Shown here in pieces: positions 1 through 6,021 of a stretch of DNA of 8,695 bases. Where the stretch lies: NCBI GenBank assembly GCA_937890045.1, contig CALBXV010000159.1:1-8695 (forward strand), written 5' to 3'. The notes below the pieces were generated by a model. The model ran no database searches. It was not told the DNA's origin and was given only the letters and a program-made list of their open reading frames with translations. The DNA is from an uncultured archaeon. Lineage in GTDB: Archaea > Thermoproteota > Nitrososphaeria > Nitrososphaerales > CALBXV01. Every line of letters begins with the position of its first letter. Within the stretch, counting starts at the first letter, position 1. The position numbers and the translations under genes were made by a program.

Positions 1-470
1 GGTATAAACACGTAGTTGGAATAGAAACCACATCATCATATCCCACCAAAGACCACGCTTGGAATGAGATTAGTGGTAGATATACACCAGTATCAGATTA
101 TTATATTCCAGAGGTGTGGAGAAAACAATCTCAAGATAACAAACAAGCATCAGAAGGCGAGTTAGATGTTTTACAGCAGAAAAGAATGACTCATATATAT
201 GAAAGATATTTATTAGATGTTGAGAGAGTTTATGAAACAATGGTAAAAAGTGGAATGGCTAAAGAACAAGCCAGAGTGGTATTACCATTATCACAATACA
301 CCGAAGTTTATTGGACGGCATCTTTTCAAGCAATTATGAATTTTATAGAATTGAGAGATGAGAAAACTGCACAATGGGAAATTCAACAATATGCTAAATG
401 TTTAAAAGAAATGATGTATGACATTTATCCCGAAACTGTTAAAATATGGAGTGAAGTATATTGGAAATAA
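1..470 (+). CDS. thyX: FAD-dependent thymidylate synthase ThyX, C-terminal part (5' end outside window)
   Basis: The frame is open from the window edge (first full codon at base 3), so 155 residues of a longer protein are visible; the GTG at 114 is internal. ThyX methylates dUMP to dTMP using methylenetetrahydrofolate and FADH2, supplying dTMP for phage DNA synthesis. The family signature NEISGRY is at bases 63-83, followed by YIPEVWRKQ. Near the C-terminus are ARVVLPL, the stretch YWTASFQAIMNF, and LRDEKTAQWEIQQYA, which match the dUMP/FAD-binding core of bacterial ThyX such as the Thermotoga enzyme (from memory). The usual RHR triad just before NExSGRY is not canonical: a KH pair lies about a dozen residues further upstream than expected. 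The stop codon overlaps the next gene's TTG start by 10 bases, suggesting translational coupling. Family assignment is very secure. Confidence 0.95.
   Translation, partial: YKHVVGIETTSSYPTKDHAWNEISGRYTPVSDYYIPEVWRKQSQDNKQASEGELDVLQQKRMTHIYERYLLDVERVYETMVKSGMAKEQARVVLPLSQYTEVYWTASFQAIMNFIELRDEKTAQWEIQQYAKCLKEMMYDIYPETVKIWSEVYWK
448..451 (+). promoter_or_regulatory. Ribosome binding site supporting a TTG start
   Basis: GGAG inside the end of thyX lies 9 bases before TTG at 461. An in-frame TGA at 452 rules out any earlier start in the polymerase frame, and the first in-frame ATG comes only after the whole N-terminal domain, at about residue 96. TTG is therefore the best start. Confidence 0.6.
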
Positions 471-1738
471 TTGAGTCAAAAAAAGAATTTGATTCCTTTT
501 GGTCTAAATATAATAGCAGAAAGGCAGAACCTGTAATCTATTATGTATTTTCAGATATACATTTACACCCATCCCATAATAGGATATCTTTTTTATGTGT
601 AAGAATAGATGATGATTATATATTACCGTTCAATCATAATGATGCTCTAAATTTACCTATTGAGAATTTAGGTCGGTTAGTAACAGAAAATAAAAAGTAT
701 GTGTGGAATAAAAAGAATCTTTTACATCAAATTGATTTTAAACATATGGTAGATATATCTACACTATTATATTTAGAAACTAATAAAGATTATAATGATA
801 TAGATGAAGCTGATAATTACATATCTTTTTGGGATTATAAATTTCCAAATCAAAAAAATCTTAATGATTATATCCCATTATTAAAGCATTATGAATATAT
901 TAAAAAACATATGGATGATAATATTTTCAATGATGAGTTTATAAATTCTAGATATGATTATATGACAAGAATATTATATACTATAGAAAAAAATGGAATG
1001 CTAAAAAACGATAAATTGGTTTATACACAGTATAATAATTTCACATCTACAGGTCGTCCATCTAATAGATTTGGTGGATTGAATTTTGCAGCATTAAATA
1101 AAACAGATGGTAGCAGAAAACCTTATATAAGTAGGTTTGGTAGTAAAGGTAAATTGGTAGAGTTTGATTATGATGCATATCATTTGAGATTGATTGCAGA
1201 TGTTTTAGATTTTGAGTTACCAAAAACTTCAGTACATGAATATTTTGCAGAACTATATGAAATTACTTACGAAGAGGCTAAAGTATTAAGTTTTAAATAT
1301 TTATATGGTGGAGTACCTTTTGATATTGGAAAAAATATAGAATTTTTTGGTGAAGTAAAAGGCTTTGTAAAAAAACTTTGGAAGTTATATCTAGAGGATA
1401 AATATATAGAATCTTATATTTATAGAAAGAAGATATATAGTAGTAATATGAGTGATATGAATAAAAATAAATTGTTTAATTACTTTATTCAAAATTTAGA
1501 AACAGAAAGAAACATGGAAATATTAAATAATTTGTTACCAAAGATAAATAAATATAGGAGTAAGTTGATTTTATATTCATATGATAGTTTTTTGTTTGAT
1601 TTTAATATAGAGGACGATTTAAAATGTTTGCAAACAATTAAATCTATATTAGAACATAATGGTAGATTTCCAGTTAAAGTACATTGGGGAGAAAATTATC
1701 ACGAGATGGAAGATATAACGGAGAAATTTATAGTATGA
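461..1738 (+). CDS. Compact, divergent family A (Pol I-like) DNA polymerase with degenerate exonuclease-like N-terminus
   Basis: A probable template-directed DNA polymerase of 425 aa, against roughly 600 for the Klenow fragment. Polymerase landmarks appear in family A order. TSTGRPSNRFGGLN (196-208) matches the TGRLSS..PNLQN region. Motif A is DYDAYHLR (236-243). Motif B keeps the K-x3-F-x3-YG spacing (K274, F278, Y282, G283). Motif C is SYDSFLF (373-379) with D375. Both catalytic aspartates, D236 and D375, and the fingers Lys/Tyr are present. The motif A Glu is His241, the motif B Arg is Tyr270, and HDE is YDS. Residues about 24-106 resemble the 3'-5' exonuclease fold (YILPFNH, and VWNKKN in place of the Exo II NxKxD), but the Exo I DxE and Exo II Asp are lost, so proofreading is probably absent. 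The stop overlaps the next start as ATGA. Polymerase family is quite sure; activity is inferred. Confidence 0.85.
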   Translation: MEIIESKKEFDSFWSKYNSRKAEPVIYYVFSDIHLHPSHNRISFLCVRIDDDYILPFNHNDALNLPIENLGRLVTENKKYVWNKKNLLHQIDFKHMVDISTLLYLETNKDYNDIDEADNYISFWDYKFPNQKNLNDYIPLLKHYEYIKKHMDDNIFNDEFINSRYDYMTRILYTIEKNGMLKNDKLVYTQYNNFTSTGRPSNRFGGLNFAALNKTDGSRKPYISRFGSKGKLVEFDYDAYHLRLIADVLDFELPKTSVHEYFAELYEITYEEAKVLSFKYLYGGVPFDIGKNIEFFGEVKGFVKKLWKLYLEDKYIESYIYRKKIYSSNMSDMNKNKLFNYFIQNLETERNMEILNNLLPKINKYRSKLILYSYDSFLFDFNIEDDLKCLQTIKSILEHNGRFPVKVHWGENYHEMEDITEKFIV

Positions 1739-3840
1739 GTTATTTTAAAAAAATTGTAACAAAATGGTCACAAAAGATTGGTAAGTTAGGTCCAAATTCT
1801 AAAAATAAGCATCATATTTTCCATTTAGAAAATGTATTGTTAGAAGAGGGGTGGACTTGGGATGCTATTAATGAATTTGTGGCTTTACTGGAAGCAAAAC
1901 CTTCGGATTCTGAAGTAGAAAAGAGGAAGAAGGATAAAATTAAATACAAAAAGAAAACTAAAGATGGTACTAAAGAAATAGAGATACAGGCAGGTACAGC
2001 GTCTGATGACCCAGAACACGAAGCTCACGACCAAGCTCATCAATATGTGTATGGAGAAAAACCAGAAGATAAAGATGATACTCAAACCGCATCACCAATG
2101 GATTTTGATAGAAAACTAGGTAGTGATAAAAAAGTAGCACCTAAACCCAAATCTTCAGAAATATATAAAGATATAAAACCTGGTCAGTTAATGAAGGGCG
2201 GAGATTCAGATATTAAACAGACTGGATTAAAATATGGTTATAAAGAAAAGAAAGGTGTATTTAAACCAGCTCCTGGAAATGCAGGTTCTATGTTGAATGA
2301 AATAATTTCAGGTGAGGTAGCTCAAATTTTAGAACAAAATCCAGAATTAACTGATAAAGAATTAATAGATTTATTACAGAAACAATTTGGTAATACTGCA
2401 TTATTTAAACAAAATAAAGATTCTAAGAAAACGGCAGCTGGAATATCTGTAAAACAAATACCAGAAGGTGAGAATAGAGGACTTTATAGTAAGTTAATGA
2501 TAGCAGCCGCATCTGGTAGAAGGAAACATAATAAATCTAAGAGAGAAGCTAAACAGAATGGTTTTAAAAATCCAAAAATGGAAAATTATTATGGACATTC
2601 AGAATCTTTTGAGGCGATGGTTAATGATATAAAAGGTAAAAATGTTATAGGACCAGACGGTACTCCAATAGATTTTGATGAAGCTGAAAATCTTATTAGG
2701 ACTGGTGGCGGTGGAGACAATCCGTCTGATACTGGAACTTTAACATTTGATTCAGATTCAGATAGAGTAATTATGACTTTTCATTCAGATAAAGATAGTA
2801 CAGAAGCAATAATTGCACAATCTTCCGCTAAGGCTGAAGCTAATGCAAATCAAGATAATGTACAGAAATTAGTTGATAGTAAGTTATTGGAACCAGAACA
2901 AGCTGAAGCAATAATGGGTGAAAATCAAGAATATGTAGAACAACAAGCTGATATTGAGAGAGAATTAAAACAAGTTAGTTCTTCTCCTGCTAAATGGTTT
3001 CAAGAAAATGTTACATTAAAAGATGCTTTGAAAAGTATATTTAACGATACTAATCAAGATGGTAGTGTAGATAAAGATAAAACTTCTACTAAATGGGGTC
3101 CTCCTAAATCAACTGCAGTTAAAGGGGCAAGCGGACCGAATAAGAATTTATTAAAATATTTAGTTAATAGAGAAGATCCAAGTGATGAAGAATTATTGGA
3201 AGCTTTTTTATCATATATGGCAGATGAAGATAAAGATAAAGATCCAACTGATGACCAAATAGCACTTATGGATAGATTGAATAGAAGGTGGGCTAATAAA
3301 GGTGCCCCAGATGTAGATCCAATGATTGAAGATATAAGAAATAGAACAATATCAAACGAATCTGATTTTATAAAAAGACAGGATGCAATTAAAATAAATT
3401 ATGGTGGTAAAGAGATAGGGGTTGGAACATTTCTAGAAGCCAATACAATTTTTAAACAGTTTCATTTAGAGGCTATGAATCCAGAATCAGAAAAAGGAGT
3501 ACATAAACATAAAGGTATGTTTGAAACAAATCATGGAGGTCTTTCAGTAGATGGAGAGGTGTTAAGAAAGTGTATCCCTGGAGTAAATAATAAAGAAGAT
3601 TTTGTGACAAAGTTTGAGGTAGGAGACGCTATAGAGCAAAAGGGTGTTAGTGGAAGTCAAAAGGGCAGAACTACTGGTAGTAAAAGAATTGTTTACGCTA
3701 TAAATGAAAAGAATGAGAGAGTAGAGGTTGGTACTAAGGTAGCTAGAACTAAATCAGGAAAACTTGGTAAGTTACAAACAGTTTATCAATGGTCAGATCA
3801 AATGAAAAAATGTTTTTCAAAAGATGGTAAGCGCGGTTAA
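1735..3840 (+). CDS. Uncharacterised 701-aa hydrophilic phage protein
   Basis: I do not recognise a function. The ATG at 1735 is chosen because GGAGA (1720-1724) lies 10 bases upstream and it overlaps the polymerase stop as ATGA; a TTG at 1684 is less likely. Residues 1-53 form a small, ordered-looking domain (KIVTKWSQKIGKL, then HHIFHLENVLLEEGWTWDAINEF). Residues about 54-180 are charged, Lys/Asp/Glu-rich and probably disordered. Residues about 185-300 look helical (EIISGEVAQILEQNPELT, LYSKLMIAAASGRRKHNKSKR). At 334-365 a beta-like stretch ends in FHSDKDSTEAIIAQSS. After another acidic linker with an EF-hand/dockerin-like loop (438-449), the C-terminal 150 residues look folded (VGTFLEANTIFKQFHLEAM, KGMFETNHGGLSVDGEVL). 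There are no membrane segments and only two cysteines. The position among replication genes suggests a role in DNA metabolism or nucleic-acid binding, but a structural role is equally possible. Confidence 0.8.
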   Translation: MSYFKKIVTKWSQKIGKLGPNSKNKHHIFHLENVLLEEGWTWDAINEFVALLEAKPSDSEVEKRKKDKIKYKKKTKDGTKEIEIQAGTASDDPEHEAHDQAHQYVYGEKPEDKDDTQTASPMDFDRKLGSDKKVAPKPKSSEIYKDIKPGQLMKGGDSDIKQTGLKYGYKEKKGVFKPAPGNAGSMLNEIISGEVAQILEQNPELTDKELIDLLQKQFGNTALFKQNKDSKKTAAGISVKQIPEGENRGLYSKLMIAAASGRRKHNKSKREAKQNGFKNPKMENYYGHSESFEAMVNDIKGKNVIGPDGTPIDFDEAENLIRTGGGGDNPSDTGTLTFDSDSDRVIMTFHSDKDSTEAIIAQSSAKAEANANQDNVQKLVDSKLLEPEQAEAIMGENQEYVEQQADIERELKQVSSSPAKWFQENVTLKDALKSIFNDTNQDGSVDKDKTSTKWGPPKSTAVKGASGPNKNLLKYLVNREDPSDEELLEAFLSYMADEDKDKDPTDDQIALMDRLNRRWANKGAPDVDPMIEDIRNRTISNESDFIKRQDAIKINYGGKEIGVGTFLEANTIFKQFHLEAMNPESEKGVHKHKGMFETNHGGLSVDGEVLRKCIPGVNNKEDFVTKFEVGDAIEQKGVSGSQKGRTTGSKRIVYAINEKNERVEVGTKVARTKSGKLGKLQTVYQWSDQMKKCFSKDGKRG

Positions 3841-4259
3841 TGAGTATGAAAACACAACTACTTTGCACTTTTGCAAAAAAAGATAATTTAAATGAAATAA
3901 TTGATATTATTATTAGTTGTAATAAAATTTTGTTTGATAAAGTATATGTTTTTAATAATACACAAGAACCTAATAATTTAATTTGTACTTATAATGTAGA
4001 GTATGAGACAGATTTTATGGAAGGAATACCAAATACAATTTCACTACATAGAAAAAAACATACCAATACTTTATATACAATAAATGCATTAAATCAAATT
4101 ATATTACAATTAAATAATGGAGTATTAGATAAAAGATTTCCAATTCCCTGGGAAAATTATCGTAATTGTATTTTGTTATATAATGACGATAAGTTGGTAG
4201 AGATAAAAACAAAAATTCATAAAGTAGTATTGGTTTCAGAATGGGGAGTGACAGTTTAA
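3840..4259 (+). CDS. Uncharacterised 139-aa phage protein
   Basis: The function is not recognised. ATG at 3840 shares its A with the upstream TAA stop, so translation is probably coupled; a second ATG at 3846 (MKTQLLC) is an equally plausible start, and neither has a strong ribosome binding site. The protein looks like a single small alpha/beta domain. It has an N-terminal strand (KTQLLCTF), a helix (NLNEIIDIIISCNKILF) and a strand (KVYVFNN). Then LICTYNVEY, SLHRKKHTNTLYTINALNQIILQLNNGV, PWENYRNCILLY and a C-terminal strand (KVVLVSEWGV) follow. The motif HRKKxTNTLYTINALN reads like a conserved core, which I associate with hypothetical proteins of environmental phages, but I cannot name a family. 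No catalytic motif, signal peptide or membrane segment is seen. Its setting between the 701-aa protein and GH6 gives no firm clue. Confidence 0.75.
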   Translation: MSMKTQLLCTFAKKDNLNEIIDIIISCNKILFDKVYVFNNTQEPNNLICTYNVEYETDFMEGIPNTISLHRKKHTNTLYTINALNQIILQLNNGVLDKRFPIPWENYRNCILLYNDDKLVEIKTKIHKVVLVSEWGVTV

Positions 4260-4275
4260 GGTAAATTAAGGTTAT

Positions 4276-5127
4276 ATGGAATATAGGTTTTATTATCCAG
4301 ATTTTAGAATACACAAAAATCATACATTAGAGTCTAATGAATTAGATAAAATATTTGGGCAACCAATAGCATTTTGGTATGGGTCGTCGCCGTACAAAAA
4401 GGCAAAGAAGATTCAAAAACGAATTAAAAGATTATTTGATAGAGCGGATCCGTATTTGCCCTATATTGTTATATATTCGATACCAGATAGAGATTTAGGA
4501 CATCATTCAAAAGGTGGAGAAATTAATCAAGTATCTTATATAGATTTTATAAAAGATGTAGTAAAGGGGATAGAAGATAAAGCTCCAATAGTAATATATG
4601 AACCAGATGCATTAGCACAGTCATTTGATATGAAATATGAAGAAAAACAGAAAAGAATTAGATTAATTAGAAAATCATTAAAACTTTTACAGAAAGGATG
4701 TAATGCTAAGATATATTTAGATGTTGGGCATCCATATTGGTTAAAAGTGAATGAAGTTATAAATATTTTGAGTAAATTTGATAAAGAATCTTATGAAGGG
4801 TTTGCTTTAAATACATCAAATTTTGTTTCTACGGAACAATGTATGAGTTATGGAGATGAAATATCTGATATAATTGGTAAGCATTATGTTATAGATACAG
4901 CTAGAAATGGATTTGGTTATACAGGTGATTGGTGTAATCCAAAAACAGCAGGGATTGGTCCTTTTCCAACTACTGAAACTAACAATGAATTGTGTGATGC
5001 ATTTTTATGGATTAAACCTATAGGTGAATCGGATGGAAAAAGAAACGGTGGACCTAAAGCAGGTAGATTTTATTATGAGTATGCTCTGAAAGTTATAGAA
5101 AACTCAAAAAAAATTGGTAGTTTGTAA
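4276..5127 (+). CDS. Glycoside hydrolase family 6 (cellulase/endoglucanase-type) catalytic domain
   Basis: GH6 enzymes hydrolyse beta-1,4-glucan (cellulose) with inversion. Family landmarks run in order through the protein: IVIYSIPDRD (64-73), the helix YIDFIKDVVKGI, VIYEPDALAQ (106-115), IYLDVGHPYWL (146-156), GFALNTSNF (175-183), VIDTARNGFG (205-214), DWCNPKTAGIGPFPT (218-232) and DAFLWIKPIGESDG (241-254). A C-terminal AGRFYYEYALKVI helix follows. Asp73, Asp111 (general acid), Asp149 and Asp253 align with D175, D221, D263 and D401 of Trichoderma reesei Cel6A (aligned from memory). At 283 aa it is a bare catalytic domain: no signal peptide, linker or carbohydrate-binding module. Both disulfides of secreted relatives appear lost (Leu74 replaces one Cys; Cys220 lacks its usual partner), fitting folding in the cytoplasm. 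The loop between GESDG and AGRF is very short, favouring an open, endo-type cleft. TAAGG lies 4 bases before the ATG. Base composition matches its neighbours. Confidence 0.93.
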   Translation: MEYRFYYPDFRIHKNHTLESNELDKIFGQPIAFWYGSSPYKKAKKIQKRIKRLFDRADPYLPYIVIYSIPDRDLGHHSKGGEINQVSYIDFIKDVVKGIEDKAPIVIYEPDALAQSFDMKYEEKQKRIRLIRKSLKLLQKGCNAKIYLDVGHPYWLKVNEVINILSKFDKESYEGFALNTSNFVSTEQCMSYGDEISDIIGKHYVIDTARNGFGYTGDWCNPKTAGIGPFPTTETNNELCDAFLWIKPIGESDGKRNGGPKAGRFYYEYALKVIENSKKIGSL

Positions 5128-5146
5128 AACTACTCGATACTTATAT

Positions 5147-5178
5147 GTGAATGGTTGTTAAGTTGATTAACCATTTAC
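5147..5178 (+). promoter_or_regulatory. Hairpin in the gp32-like leader, candidate autoregulatory operator element
   Basis: Bases 5147-5156 pair with 5169-5178 (nine Watson-Crick pairs and one G-U), and 5157-5168 can add a G-U. The loop of about 10-12 bases contains TTGATT (5163-5168), which can pair with AATTAA at 5186-5191 or 5193-5198 to form an H-type pseudoknot with weak A-U pairs. No U-run follows, so it is not a standard terminator. In T4, a 5' pseudoknot followed by an unstructured A/U tract forms the gene 32 operator where gp32 represses its own translation. The function here is inferred from position and layout. Confidence 0.6.
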
Positions 5179-5213
5179 AATTAATAATTAATAATTAAAA
5201 ATAAATAATGAAT
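5179..5213 (+). repeat. Five degenerate 7-base A/T repeats between hairpin and ribosome binding site
   Basis: Read in steps of seven, the tract is AATTAAT, AATTAAT, AATTAAA, AATAAAT, AATGAAT, followed by ATAGGAG carrying the ribosome binding site. It has one G, no C, and little stable structure. T4 gp32 occupies about seven nucleotides per monomer and binds unstructured A/U-rich RNA cooperatively; a 7-base period directly upstream of its own start would suit that. The repeat is seen; the function is inferred. Confidence 0.65.
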
Positions 5214-5215
5214 AT

Positions 5216-5220
5216 AGGAG
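5216..5220 (+). promoter_or_regulatory. Strong ribosome binding site of the gp32-like gene
   Basis: AGGAG, 8 bases before ATG at 5229, at the end of the 7-base repeat tract, so protein filling the tract would cover it. It is one of the best Shine-Dalgarno matches in the window, fitting a protein needed in large amounts. Confidence 0.75.
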
Positions 5221-5228
5221 ATTAGAAA

Positions 5229-6005
5229 ATGGATTTAGATCTAGTAAAAAGACGTTTGAATCAGTTACAAGCAACAAATCAAAGAACATCCGTTCTTTGG
5301 AAACCACAACCAGGAACACAAATTATAAGAATTGTACCTTATAAATTTAATAAGGACAATCCTTTTATAGAATTATTTTTCCATTATAATTTAGGTGGAA
5401 AATCATATCTATCACCAATTTCTTTCGGTCGTCCAGACCCAATAGAAGAATTTGCTCAGAGGTTGAAAACTTCTGGTAATCGTGATGATTATAGATTAGG
5501 TAAGAAACTAGAAGCAAAAATGAGAACTTTTGCTCCAGTTATTGTTCGTGGTGAAGAAAAAGAAGGTGTTAAATTTTGGGGATTTGGTAAAACAGTTTAC
5601 CAGGAACTTCTTTCAGTTATTTCAGATCCAGATTATGGTGATATTACAGATCCATTAAATGGACGAGATGTTAATGTTGAGTTTAAAACAGCAGAAGAAA
5701 CAGGAGCTACTTTTCCATCTACTACTATTAGAGTTAAGCCAGTAACGGCTCCGATTTCAGAGGATAAAAATATTCTCGAATTGGTATCAGATACACAACG
5801 TGAACTTACGGAAATTTATCAGGAAAAGACTTATGATGAACTTACAGAGATTTTAAATGATTGGCTTGAAGGTAAGAGTGAAGAAAAAGAAGAATCTACT
5901 TCTACTAAAGGCAATTCTGTAACTTCAGAAAAAGTATCTGAAACTACAAAAACTGTAGAATCAGTTTCTTCGGCTTTTGATGAATTATTTAATCAAAACG
6001 CTTAA
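5229..6005 (+). CDS. T4 gp32-like single-stranded DNA-binding protein
   Basis: Coats ssDNA cooperatively at replication forks and recombination intermediates and likely contacts the polymerase and UvsX. The 258-aa protein has gp32 layout. A basic N-terminal segment (KRRLNQLQ, 7-14) stands for the cooperativity domain. An OB-fold core follows, with WKPQPGTQIIRIVPYKFN (24-41), a glycine-containing hairpin FHYNLGGKSYLSPISF (51-66), FAPVIVRGEEKEGVKFWGFGKTVYQEL (101-127) and DPDYGDITDPLNGRDV. Last come a helical segment, a Ser/Thr/Glu-rich linker and a tail ending SSAFDELFNQ, similar in place to the DDLDDLL tail of T4 gp32. T4 gp32 has a Cys3His zinc site in the core; here there is no cysteine at all, so the zinc site is lost. 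The leader carries a likely autoregulatory element. UvsX follows after 16 bases, as a functional partner. Confidence 0.9.
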   Translation: MDLDLVKRRLNQLQATNQRTSVLWKPQPGTQIIRIVPYKFNKDNPFIELFFHYNLGGKSYLSPISFGRPDPIEEFAQRLKTSGNRDDYRLGKKLEAKMRTFAPVIVRGEEKEGVKFWGFGKTVYQELLSVISDPDYGDITDPLNGRDVNVEFKTAEETGATFPSTTIRVKPVTAPISEDKNILELVSDTQRELTEIYQEKTYDELTEILNDWLEGKSEEKEESTSTKGNSVTSEKVSETTKTVESVSSAFDELFNQNA

Positions 6006-6021
6006 AACGTAAGGATATTAT

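Noticed and set aside
1684..1734. TTG start 17 codons upstream for the 701-aa protein
   Set aside because: It would overlap the polymerase gene by 55 bases without a better ribosome binding site; ATG 1735 has GGAGA and an ATGA overlap.
1885..2085. Reverse-strand open frame of 66 codons
   Set aside because: Lies within the Lys/Asp/Glu-rich part of the 701-aa gene; its Phe/Ile-rich translation is the expected complement of A-rich codons, and all other genes are on the + strand.
4099..4323. Reverse-strand open frame of 74 codons
   Set aside because: Spans the junction of two well-supported + strand genes, with no start signal or recognisable protein.
4758..4765. TATAAATA, identical to the T4 late promoter core
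   Set aside because: It is inside the GH6 gene, far from the next start, and such an octamer is expected by chance in DNA this AT-rich.
5147..5178. Factor-independent terminator after GH6
   Set aside because: The stem is not G+C-rich and is followed by an A/T mix, not a U-run, on either strand.
5174..5207. Possible sigma-70 promoter starting at TTTACA
   Set aside because: No -10 element at proper spacing can be told apart from the A/T repeat background; a promoter in this gap is plausible but not demonstrable.
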